A stretch of 64,000 nucleotides of DNA from JAJZIH01 sp021785265 (GTDB lineage Bacteria; Pseudomonadota; Gammaproteobacteria; JAKAQQ01): positions 4,310 to 68,309 of the forward strand of contig DAHWSH010000056.1 of the NCBI GenBank assembly GCA_027338645.1, in the 5' to 3' direction. Under the pieces are notes generated by a model, which saw only the letters and a list, made by a program, of their open reading frames with translations, did no database searches and was not told where the DNA came from. The first letter of the stretch is position 1. The number at the start of each line of letters is the position of its first letter. The position numbers and the translations under genes were made by a program. Below, one piece after another: positions 9,678 through 17,348 of the stretch.

Positions 9678-10174
9678 CAACCGACCGGCGCCTTTTGGCG
9701 CCGGATTTTCCTTTGGAGCTGCAGAATGCCGTAGATCAAGGCTTCCGCAGTGGGAGGGCATCCCGGAACATAGACATCAACCGGAATGATCCGGTCACAA
9801 CCCCGGACCACGGAATAGGAATAGTGGTAATAGCCGCCCCCATTGGCACAGGAGCCCATTGAAATAACCCACTTGGGCTCGGGCATCTGGTCATAGAGCC
9901 TTCGGAGAGCGGGAGCCATCTTGTTCACCAAAGTCCCGGCGACGATCATGACATCGGACTGACGGGGACTCGGCCGGAAAATCACCCCGAACTGGTCGAG
10001 ATCGTAACGGGCAGCACCTGCATGCATCATCTCGACCGCACAGCAGGCGAGCCCGAAAGTCATCGGCCAGAGCGAGCCCGTTCGGGCCCAGTTGACCAGT
10101 GCATCGAGGGTGGTCGTGGCATAACCCTGGTTACCAAATCCCTCCAAGGCTTCAGGCAACTGCTGGGCGCTCAT
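9677..10174 (-). CDS. nuoB: NADH-quinone oxidoreductase subunit B (cluster N2)
   Basis: Subunit carrying the terminal [4Fe-4S] cluster N2. The tandem-cysteine motif GLACCAVEMM, then SMGSCANGGGYYHYSYSV and DVYVPGCPPTAEAL supply the four ligands. The ATG at 10174 overlaps the nuoA stop as ATGA and gives 165 aa; an ATG at 10180 is also possible. Earlier in-frame starts lie within nuoA and look non-homologous. Confidence 0.96.
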   Translation of the reverse strand: MSAQQLPEALEGFGNQGYATTTLDALVNWARTGSLWPMTFGLACCAVEMMHAGAARYDLDQFGVIFRPSPRQSDVMIVAGTLVNKMAPALRRLYDQMPEPKWVISMGSCANGGGYYHYSYSVVRGCDRIIPVDVYVPGCPPTAEALIYGILQLQRKIRRQKAPVG

Positions 10175-10527
10175 TCCCATTCGAGCCCTCCTTTGCCCCA
10201 CTCGTAGAAGAATCCCACGACGAGCACGAGGAGAAACAACATCATGGCTCCGAATCCCGGCCATCCGATCCGGCCCAGCGCCACAGCCCAGGGAAACAGG
10301 AAGGTGATCTCCAGATCAAACAGGATGAAAAGAATGGCCACGAGGTAATAGCGCACCTCGAACTTCATGCGGGCATCTTCGAAGGCCTCGAATCCGCATT
10401 CGTAGGGTTGGGCTTTCGTGGCATCCGCCCGTTTCGGGCCCAGCAGAAACCCAAGGGTGAGGAGTGCCCCGCCGATCACGATGCCGACCATGAGATAAAC
10501 CAGAACGGTGAGGTAGTTGGGCAACAT
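10171..10527 (-). CDS. nuoA: NADH-quinone oxidoreductase subunit A
   Basis: Three-helix membrane subunit of complex I and first gene of the nuo operon. It includes the loop KAQPYECGFEAFEDARMKFE with the conserved Cys that closes the quinone cavity, and helices VAILFILFDLEITFLFPWAV. Starting at the ATG at 10527 it is 118 aa. Upstream, an AT-rich TAAAAT near 10562-10567 (minus sense) is a possible -10 element, but no good -35 is seen. The operon could also be read through from secG/tRNA-Leu. Confidence 0.95.
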   Translation of the reverse strand: MLPNYLTVLVYLMVGIVIGGALLTLGFLLGPKRADATKAQPYECGFEAFEDARMKFEVRYYLVAILFILFDLEITFLFPWAVALGRIGWPGFGAMMLFLLVLVVGFFYEWGKGGLEWE

Positions 10528-10638
10528 CAAATCCGGCCGCGGGAACCCGGGGTTCGTCCCCTATTTTAACCGAACCGGGTCGTTTTGTTTGCCCGATTCC
10601 GGCGCAGCGTCACCGGTTTTGATTGACGGATTCCATTC

Positions 10639-10723
10639 TGGTGCCGACGGTGAGACTCGAACTCACACGGCTTTCGCCACCGCCCCCTCAAGACGGCGTG
10701 TCTACCAATTCCACCACGTCGGC
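10639..10723 (-). tRNA. tRNA-Leu(GAG)
   Basis: An 85-nt cloverleaf on the minus strand with encoded CCA end. The acceptor GCCGACG pairs with CGTCGGC. The anticodon stem CCGTC/GGCGG flanks loop TTGAGGG, giving anticodon GAG. A long variable arm typical of class II tRNA-Leu follows, then the T-loop GTTCGAGTC. It sits between secG and nuoA, a placement known from several gammaproteobacteria. Confidence 0.97.
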
Positions 10724-10730
10724 CAAACCG

Positions 10731-11138
10731 TCAGCGACCGGAACCTCCCGCGGGAGAAGCCGGCGTTGCCCGGCGCGGCGTCGGTACCTCTGGCGATGGT
10801 TTCAAAGGTGCCGGACGGCCAGCCGGATGGATCGGGGCCTGTGTCGGTGCGGGAGCGGGATGGCTGGATTTCACACCCGAAACCAGGCTCGGCGCCGAGG
10901 GTCCTGCCGTCTGGGTCAGGTAAGTCAGTGCCACACAGTTGGCAAAGAAGAGCAGGGCCGCAATGGCCGTGGTCCGGCTCAGAAAGTTCGCCGCCCCACG
11001 GGCACCGAACACCGTCCCCGACGCTCCCGAACCGAACCCTGCGCCGGCATCGGCACCCTTGCCATGCTGCAACATAATGGTGACGAGCAGGACAGCCGCC
11101 AGGATAAACTGAAAAGCGGTCAACAATTTCAGGAGCAT
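10731..11138 (-). CDS. secG: Preprotein translocase subunit SecG
   Basis: Small inner-membrane partner of SecYE. Two helices (about residues 5-21 and 58-76) flank the conserved cytoplasmic loop HGKGADAGAGFGSGASGTVF. The tail beyond residue 80 is Pro/Ala/Ser-rich and low in complexity, making this 135-aa protein longer than the ~110 aa common in the family. It lies 36 bases after tpiA and 7 bases before tRNA-Leu. Confidence 0.95.
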   Translation of the reverse strand: MLLKLLTAFQFILAAVLLVTIMLQHGKGADAGAGFGSGASGTVFGARGAANFLSRTTAIAALLFFANCVALTYLTQTAGPSAPSLVSGVKSSHPAPAPTQAPIHPAGRPAPLKPSPEVPTPRRATPASPAGGSGR

Positions 11139-11174
11139 TTCGAACTGGTTCCCCCTTCAAACTTTTGGGCTCGT

Positions 11175-11960
11175 TCAATCGAGAGCCCGGATCAAGGACC
11201 GACACAAGTCGGCACAGGATTCAGGATCTACTGACGAGCCTCCGACGAGAAGGCCATCGACCGCTTCCAAGGCAATGAGCGAAGCCGCATTGGCCAGGCT
11301 GACACTGCCCCCATAAAGAAGCCGAGGCTGGATGTCAATTGTAGCATTGAGCCCTGCCCAATGGCTACGGATCCCGGCAAGAACCACCTCGATCAGATCC
11401 GGGGTGGCCGCCTGACCCGTACCGATCGACCAGACCGGCTCATAGGCAATCCATAAAGCAGACGCCGAGGACAGGCTAGCTACGCCCTCCAGGACCCCGA
11501 GCTGGCGCTTCAAAACGCGGTCGGTCTCACCTGCATCCCGCTCGTTTTCGGTTTCTCCGATACAGAGCACCGGCGACAGCCCAGCCGCCAGGCAGCAGGC
11601 CAGTTTCCGGGACACCATCTCGTCCGTCTCGCCAAAAATCCGCCGCCGTTCCGAATGCCCGATCAAGGCATACCGGGCACCGGCTTCAGCCAGCATGGTG
11701 GCACCGATTTCTCCGGTATAGGCTCCCTGTTCCCACGCGGCGACGTTCTGGGCGCCCAGCGTCACCCGGGACGGATGACCCGCGAGTCGTGACCGGGCCC
11801 GTTCCATCCAGAGCGCCGGAGGCATCAAAATAATGTCGAGCCGCCCTTCCTCGGCGAGTGGGGTCATGGTCTCAATCCAGGCCTCCACACTCTCAGCGCA
11901 TCCGTTGAGTTTCCAATTGGCAATCATCACCTTGCGCCGACGCGAAGGGTCTGCGGTCAT
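11175..11960 (-). CDS. tpiA: Triose-phosphate isomerase
   Basis: Glycolytic/gluconeogenic enzyme that interconverts dihydroxyacetone phosphate and glyceraldehyde 3-phosphate. The catalytic residues are in place: Lys in NWKLNG (about residue 17), His in LIGHSERR and Glu in AYEPVWSIGTG. The phosphate-binding YGGSVS and VGGSSVDPESC close the barrel. It is 261 aa long, and its ATG overlaps the glmM stop by four bases. Confidence 0.97.
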   Translation of the reverse strand: MTADPSRRRKVMIANWKLNGCAESVEAWIETMTPLAEEGRLDIILMPPALWMERARSRLAGHPSRVTLGAQNVAAWEQGAYTGEIGATMLAEAGARYALIGHSERRRIFGETDEMVSRKLACCLAAGLSPVLCIGETENERDAGETDRVLKRQLGVLEGVASLSSASALWIAYEPVWSIGTGQAATPDLIEVVLAGIRSHWAGLNATIDIQPRLLYGGSVSLANAASLIALEAVDGLLVGGSSVDPESCADLCRSLIRALD

Positions 11961-13375
11961 GAAGCCTGATCCCGTAGATCACACAAGCGCCCGATCAAGT
12001 GGGCCAGGGCCGGCTCGAGTCCCTGACCATCCCCTCCTTCAACCAAGATCCGCACGACCGCTTCCGTTCCGGAGGGCCGGATCAGGATCCGGGATGGCTT
12101 GCCGATGAGGCCGCGGGCATGTTCGTAATCGGGACCCAGGATCGTCTCGGCCGGTACCGGGATTTCCCTCGGCCACGGCACGTTGACCATCCGTTGAGGA
12201 TAGCGGTGGAGGTTCCGGCACAACTCGTCAAGCCTGCGCCCCTGCCGCCACATGGCCCGAAGAACCTGCAAGGCCGAGAGCAGACCGTCTCCCGCTGGAG
12301 CAAGATCAAGATGGATGAGGTGTCCCGAGCTTTCCCCGCCCAGAACACCTCCCTCGCGTTCCAGACACGCCAGGACATGGCGGTCGCCCACGGCGCTGCG
12401 ACAGAACCGGATCCCATGGCGGCCCAAACTCTCCTCGAGTCCAAGATTGCTCATCAGGGTTCCCACCACCGGGCCCTCGAGTCGGCACTCCTCCAGGCGA
12501 TCCATGGCCAGTACGTAAAGTAGCCCGTCCCCATCGACGACTTCACCCCGGTGGTCCACAAAGATGACCCGATCTCCATCACCATCAAAAGCGATTCCGC
12601 AGTCTGCGCCTTCGCGACGCACGGTTTCTGACAGGAGTTCCGGGTGGAGAGAGCCCACGCCCGCATTGATGTTTACCCCATCCGGGTGGATGCCGAGCGC
12701 AATCACCCGAGCGCCCAGCCGTTCAAAAAGCGCGGGGGCGAGCCGGTAGGTTGCTCCATGGGCACAGTCCACGACCAAGGTGAGGCCCTGGAGACTCATC
12801 CCCTCTGGTAGCGAGGCACAGCAGAAATCCAAGTAGTCCTCACGGATTCCCTCCGGTCTCCGGACCTGACCTAGTTCGGCGACGGGAACTGGAACCAGTG
12901 GTTCCGCCAGCTGGGCCTCGATGGCCCGCTCGATGGCATCCGGAAGTTTCTTGCCATCCGGGCCAAAAAACTTAATGCCGTTGTCGATGTAGGGGTTATG
13001 GGAGGCACTGATGACAATCCCAGCGGCCCCCCCCAGCCGGTGCGTGGCAAAGGACACGCCCGGGGTGGGAAAGGGCCCCAGCAAGAAAACGGATGCGCCC
13101 GCAGCGGAAAGTCCCGCTTCCAGTGCCGACTCGAACAGGTAACCCGAGTTGCGGGTATCCTTGCCGATCACGACTCCACGACGCGCCCCATCGCGGGTGG
13201 CGAGAACCCGACCGGCCGCCCACCCCAGCTTGAGCACCCATTCGGGTGTCATCGGTTCGGTACCGACACGTCCGCGGATCCCATCGGTTCCGAACAGACG
13301 TCCGACTCGTCCTCCGGTTCCGCCGGACGCAGCCGGAGGCCGGACAGGTTCAGGCGGCGGCCGAGGGTTCACCAT
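11957..13375 (-). CDS. glmM: Phosphoglucosamine mutase
   Basis: Converts glucosamine 6-phosphate to glucosamine 1-phosphate for UDP-GlcNAc, feeding peptidoglycan and LPS. The opening motif LFGTDGIRG, active serine loop VISASHNPYIDNGIKFFG, metal loop AFDGDGDRV and sugar loop GGESSGHL are visible, with phosphate loop RPSGTEAVVRI near the end. I choose the ATG at 13375 because a GGGAGG ribosome site sits 7 bases before it. This yields 472 aa with a short Pro-rich N-terminal extension and a 26-base overlap with folP. Confidence 0.95.
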   Translation of the reverse strand: MVNPRPPPEPVRPPAASGGTGGRVGRLFGTDGIRGRVGTEPMTPEWVLKLGWAAGRVLATRDGARRGVVIGKDTRNSGYLFESALEAGLSAAGASVFLLGPFPTPGVSFATHRLGGAAGIVISASHNPYIDNGIKFFGPDGKKLPDAIERAIEAQLAEPLVPVPVAELGQVRRPEGIREDYLDFCCASLPEGMSLQGLTLVVDCAHGATYRLAPALFERLGARVIALGIHPDGVNINAGVGSLHPELLSETVRREGADCGIAFDGDGDRVIFVDHRGEVVDGDGLLYVLAMDRLEECRLEGPVVGTLMSNLGLEESLGRHGIRFCRSAVGDRHVLACLEREGGVLGGESSGHLIHLDLAPAGDGLLSALQVLRAMWRQGRRLDELCRNLHRYPQRMVNVPWPREIPVPAETILGPDYEHARGLIGKPSRILIRPSGTEAVVRILVEGGDGQGLEPALAHLIGRLCDLRDQAS

Positions 13376-14177
13376 GGATCGCCTCCCAGATCCGGATTGC
13401 ATCGCGGGTTTCAGCCACATCATGCACGCGGATGAGACGCGCCCCCGCCTCGAGTGCCATGAGCGCGGCGGCCACACTACCCGCCAGGCGCTTGTCCAAC
13501 GGGCGTCCTGTCAGATCGCCGATCAACGACTTCCGAGAAAGCCCCACCATAAGGGGAAATCCCAACCCGGCGAAAGTCCGGAGGTTACGCATGAGCGTGA
13601 GATTGTGCGCGGGTGTTTTCCCGAACCCAAATCCCGGATCAATGGCGATCCGTTCACTCCCGATACCCGCTGCTTGCGCCCGCTCCACGAAACCCAAAAG
13701 CGCAGAGCGCACCTCGGCCACGACCTCCCCGTAAGTCGGTGCCTCCTGCATGGTCGGCGGAGTCCCCTGCATGTGCATGAGGCAAACCGAGACCCCGCTC
13801 CGGGCGACGATCTCGCACGCTCCCGACCGTTCCAGGGCCCGGACATCGTTGATGGCGACCACTCCAAGGTCAATCACTTCGGCCATCAGAGCCGGCTGGC
13901 TGGTATCGACGATCAACGGGGCTGAACGGGAGACCAGGGCTCTCACGATGGGCAGCACTCGTTCCCGCTCTTCTGCAAGGGAGACCGGCCTGGCCCCGGG
14001 CCGGGTGGACTCGCCCCCGACTTCGATGAAATCCGCCCCCTCTTCAACCAAGGCTGTCGCCCGTCGACAGACGGCCTCTACGCTTCGGTTGCGACCGCCG
14101 TCATAGAACGAGTCCGGGGTGACATTGAGGATCCCCACGATCCGTGGTCGGGAGCAGTCCAGTGTCGCCCAGCGCAT
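13350..14177 (-). CDS. folP: Dihydropteroate synthase
   Basis: Condenses p-aminobenzoate with 6-hydroxymethyl-dihydropterin diphosphate in folate synthesis. Signatures are GILNVTPDSFYDGG, VGGESTRPGA, and FPLMVGLSRKSLIG; the C-terminal RIRVHD-type stretch appears as LIRVHDVAET. It is 275 aa. It lies nine bases after ftsH and overlaps glmM; the ftsH-folP-glmM order is a widespread gammaproteobacterial arrangement. Confidence 0.96.
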   Translation of the reverse strand: MRWATLDCSRPRIVGILNVTPDSFYDGGRNRSVEAVCRRATALVEEGADFIEVGGESTRPGARPVSLAEERERVLPIVRALVSRSAPLIVDTSQPALMAEVIDLGVVAINDVRALERSGACEIVARSGVSVCLMHMQGTPPTMQEAPTYGEVVAEVRSALLGFVERAQAAGIGSERIAIDPGFGFGKTPAHNLTLMRNLRTFAGLGFPLMVGLSRKSLIGDLTGRPLDKRLAGSVAAALMALEAGARLIRVHDVAETRDAIRIWEAIHGEPSAAA

Positions 14178-14186
14178 CGGAGGGGA

Positions 14187-16109
14187 TCAGTGCTGGCTCG
14201 CGGGACCTCCGATGGTCCCCTCCTTGGGTGCTCCTCCGGGAGGAACCGGGGCGGCAACCACCGGCGAGCCACCCATATCATTCCAGCCCGCGGGAGGTCT
14301 CGGAACCTTGCCCGCGAGAATGTCACGGATCTGTCCGTCATCGATGGTCTCGTACTTGATCAGCGCATCGGCCATGAGATCCAGCTGGTCCCGATGCGCC
14401 GTGAGGATCGCGCGGGCCCGTTCGTAGTTTCGACTGACGATCGTTCGCACTTCCTCATCGATGACGTGGGTCGTTTCATCCGAGACCTGCTTGTGGCGCG
14501 AGACCGCGTGTCCCAAAAACACCTCGCCTTCCTCTTCGCTGTACGCCTGGGGACCCAGACGATCCGACAGTCCCCACTTGGTGACCATGTTGCGGGCAAT
14601 CTCCGTGGCGCGCTCGATGTCATTGGACGCTCCGGTGGTCACCTGATCTGCGCCAAAGACGATCTCTTCCGCCATCCGTCCTCCGTAAAGACTGCTGATT
14701 TGGCTTTCCAGACGCTGCTTGCTCAAGCTGTAGCGGTCGGTCTCGGGAAGAAACATGGTGACCCCGAGGGCCCGGCCGCGAGGGATGATACTCACCTTGT
14801 AGACAGGATCGTGATCCGGGACATTGAGTCCCACAATGGCATGCCCCGCCTCGTGATAAGCCGTCAAGCGCTTTTCTTTCTCACTCATGACCATCGAGCG
14901 ACGTTCGATGCCCATCAGGATCTTGTCCTTGGCGCGCTCGAAATCCGCCATACCGACGGTACGCGAGTTCTTGTGTGCCGCAATCAAAGCCGCCTCATTG
15001 ACGAGGTTCATGAGGTCTGCGCCAGAGAACCCGGGAGTGCCGCGGGCAATGATTTCCGGACGGACATCATCGGCAACGGGCAGACGCCGCATGTGCACCC
15101 GGACGATCTGCTCACGCCCCCGGACATCCGGAAGTGGAACGATCACTTGGCGGTCAAACCGGCCAGGTCGGAGCAAGGCCGGATCCAGCACATCGGGCCG
15201 GTTGGTCGCAGCAATGACGATCACGCCTTCGTTTCCTGAAAAACCATCCATTTCAACCAGGAGCTGGTTCAGGGTCTGTTCGCGTTCATCATGCCCGCCG
15301 CCCAGTCCGGCACCGCGATGACGGCCGACTGCATCGATTTCGTCAATAAAGACAATACAGGGAGCATGTTTTTTGGCCTGTTCAAACATGTCGCGCACCC
15401 GCGAGGCGCCGACACCGACAAACATTTCCACGAAATCCGATCCGGAAATACTAAAGAAGGGCACCTTGGCCTCGCCGGCGATGGCCTTGGCCAAAAGCGT
15501 CTTGCCCGTTCCCGGCGAACCGACCAGAAGAACCCCTCGTGGAATCCGTCCGCCCAGGCGCTGGAACTTTCCTGGATCTTTCAGGAAATCAACCAGTTCC
15601 ATGACCTCTTCCTTGGCCTCGTCGACTCCGGCGACGTCATTGAAGGTGATCCGCACCTGATCTTCCGTCATGAGACGCGCCCGGCTCTTGCCGAAGGACA
15701 TGGCACCCCGGCCACCCGCCCCCTGCATCATGCTGCGCATGAGCCACCACCACAAACCCAGCAGGAGCACAAAAGGCAGTACATCCTCGAGGAAAGTCAT
15801 GAAAAAGGAGGGTTGGGGAGGCGGCTTGCCGGTGATCCGGACATGGTTTCGGTCCAGCTCGGCGATGAGCTGGGTATTGTCGGTCTGCGGGTTATACGAG
15901 TCGAAAGCAGTTCCCGACGACAACTGTCCGCTGATCCGGTTCTCCTGCAGAGTCACGGCCGTCACGTCATGGTGCCGTACGTCCCGCATGAACTGGGAGA
16001 AGGTGATCGACTGGGTCGTTTTCGGGCTTTGACCGAAATGCATCACAAAGAAAAACAGGGCCGCCAAGACCAGCGCCCAAAGCAAAGCCGTCTTTAACCG
16101 TTCGTTCAC
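14187..16109 (-). CDS. ftsH: ATP-dependent zinc metalloprotease FtsH
   Basis: Membrane-anchored AAA+ protease that removes misfolded membrane proteins and, in relatives, regulators such as LpxC. Two N-terminal helices (about residues 7-23 and 104-122) flank a periplasmic region. The AAA domain has Walker A GSPGTGKT, Walker B CIVFIDEIDAVG and the second-region arginines in NRPDVLDPALLRPGRFDRQ. The zinc site is HEAGH. The start is GTG at 16109 with GGAGG nine bases upstream; 640 aa. Confidence 0.97.
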   Translation of the reverse strand: MNERLKTALLWALVLAALFFFVMHFGQSPKTTQSITFSQFMRDVRHHDVTAVTLQENRISGQLSSGTAFDSYNPQTDNTQLIAELDRNHVRITGKPPPQPSFFMTFLEDVLPFVLLLGLWWWLMRSMMQGAGGRGAMSFGKSRARLMTEDQVRITFNDVAGVDEAKEEVMELVDFLKDPGKFQRLGGRIPRGVLLVGSPGTGKTLLAKAIAGEAKVPFFSISGSDFVEMFVGVGASRVRDMFEQAKKHAPCIVFIDEIDAVGRHRGAGLGGGHDEREQTLNQLLVEMDGFSGNEGVIVIAATNRPDVLDPALLRPGRFDRQVIVPLPDVRGREQIVRVHMRRLPVADDVRPEIIARGTPGFSGADLMNLVNEAALIAAHKNSRTVGMADFERAKDKILMGIERRSMVMSEKEKRLTAYHEAGHAIVGLNVPDHDPVYKVSIIPRGRALGVTMFLPETDRYSLSKQRLESQISSLYGGRMAEEIVFGADQVTTGASNDIERATEIARNMVTKWGLSDRLGPQAYSEEEGEVFLGHAVSRHKQVSDETTHVIDEEVRTIVSRNYERARAILTAHRDQLDLMADALIKYETIDDGQIRDILAGKVPRPPAGWNDMGGSPVVAAPVPPGGAPKEGTIGGPASQH

Positions 16110-16172
16110 GTCTTCGAACCTCCGCTGCCGAGTCCCCAGATCACCAAGGGGTGACTCTTTAGCCCTATTAGC

Positions 16173-16838
16173 CTACACCAAGCGCGGGTCCCGCGCCAAA
16201 AGGTACAGCTCCGCACTCGCTGCACGCGAAGCCTTGGGCTTCAGGATCTTGACTCTGGCGAAGCCCTCCTCGAGTGTTTCCTGCATGCGGGCACACTCCG
16301 GTCCCTGGAAAAATTTCATGAGCAGTGCCCCCCGTGGCCCAAGCCAGATCCGGGCCAGAGCAAGCGCCGCCACGCCGAGGGCGAACATGTGGGCTTGGTC
16401 GACGACCCGGTCTCCGGTCAGGTTGGGTGCCATATCGGACAAAACAAGGACGGCCGTGCCCCGCTCCAGGCCCAGTGCTTCGAGTTGCCGGGTCACGCTG
16501 GTCGTCTCCTCGAGGTCAGCCACGAGCGTTTCCACACCCGGGAGTGGACTCAGGGGCAGACGGTCAATGGCCACGAGCCGCCCCCCGCCCGTCATACGGC
16601 GGCGAACATACTGGCTCCAGCCTCCCGGTGCCGCCCCGAGATCGAGAACCAGCCCGCCGGCCGGGACGAGCCGCTCTTGTCGATCGATTTCCGCAAGCTT
16701 GAAGCTGGCCCGGGTCCGGAATCCTTCCCGGCGGGCCTTGCGGACATAGGGATCCTTCCGGTGCCGCGTCAGCCAGCCACGCGCGGTGCGACGCGTCATC
16801 CCCAGCCGGCGCTCCGATGGCCCATCCCGATCTGCCAC
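16173..16838 (-). CDS. rlmE: 23S rRNA (uridine-2'-O) methyltransferase RlmE/FtsJ
   Basis: SAM-dependent enzyme that methylates the 2'-O of U2552 in 23S rRNA. The SAM site LDLGAAPGGWSQYV and the K-D-K-E-type catalytic residues are visible (Lys in RTRASFKLAEID, Asp in LSDMAPNLTGD, Lys in LLMKFFQG). The GTG at 16838 has GGAG five bases upstream; an ATG at 16799 (MTRRTARGW) would match E. coli length slightly better. No yhbY gene separates it from greA. Confidence 0.94.
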   Translation of the reverse strand: MADRDGPSERRLGMTRRTARGWLTRHRKDPYVRKARREGFRTRASFKLAEIDRQERLVPAGGLVLDLGAAPGGWSQYVRRRMTGGGRLVAIDRLPLSPLPGVETLVADLEETTSVTRQLEALGLERGTAVLVLSDMAPNLTGDRVVDQAHMFALGVAALALARIWLGPRGALLMKFFQGPECARMQETLEEGFARVKILKPKASRAASAELYLLARDPRLV

Positions 16839-16847
16839 TGGGTCTCC

Positions 16848-17348
16848 CTACTCGTAGCGGACCTCGAGGATCTCGAGATGGAGCACCCCACCTGGAACCA
16901 CCACTTCCACTTCATCCCCTTCCTCTCGGCCGATCAGGGCGCGAGCCAAGGGCGAGGTATGGGACAGCCGCCCCTGTTCCAGTTCCGCCTCGTCGACTCC
17001 GACAATTTCATAGCGGATCCGCTCATGCCGGTCCGTATTCTCGACAATCACGGTCGCCCCAAAGACCACTCGGCCATCCGGCTCCCGATCCCGGAGATCA
17101 ATCACATCCGCATTCGAGAGTTTTTCCTCGATCTCGTGGATTCGGCCTTCGACAAAACTCTGCTGTTCGCGTGCGGCGTGGTATTCGGCATTTTCGCGCA
17201 GATCGCCATGCGCGCGGGCCTCGGCGATGGCCGCCACGATACGGGGTCGCTCGACTCCCTTGAGCCGCTTGAGTTCCTCGCGCAACCGCTCGGCGCCGCG
17301 TCGCGTCATCGGGTAACGGGTCAGTGCTGCAGGTCCTGGGGGATTCAA
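16848..17348 (-). CDS. greA: Transcription elongation factor GreA
   Basis: Rescues backtracked RNA polymerase by stimulating transcript cleavage. The N-terminal coiled coil (about residues 14-85) contains GDLRENAEYHAAREQQSF, with the catalytic acidic tip at D/E of GDLRENAEY. The C-terminal globular domain has SPLARALIGREEGDEVEV. I favour the TTG at 17348, which overlaps the carB stop and has GGAGG six bases upstream. The ATG at 17309 would remove the LTRYP segment equivalent to the E. coli N-terminus. Confidence 0.93.
   Translation of the reverse strand: MNPPGPAALTRYPMTRRGAERLREELKRLKGVERPRIVAAIAEARAHGDLRENAEYHAAREQQSFVEGRIHEIEEKLSNADVIDLRDREPDGRVVFGATVIVENTDRHERIRYEIVGVDEAELEQGRLSHTSPLARALIGREEGDEVEVVVPGGVLHLEILEVRYE

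Noticed and set aside
10528..10638. Separate promoter for the nuo operon
   Set aside because: Only a TAAAAT -10-like element is visible, with no -35; read-through from the secG/tRNA-Leu side is equally possible.
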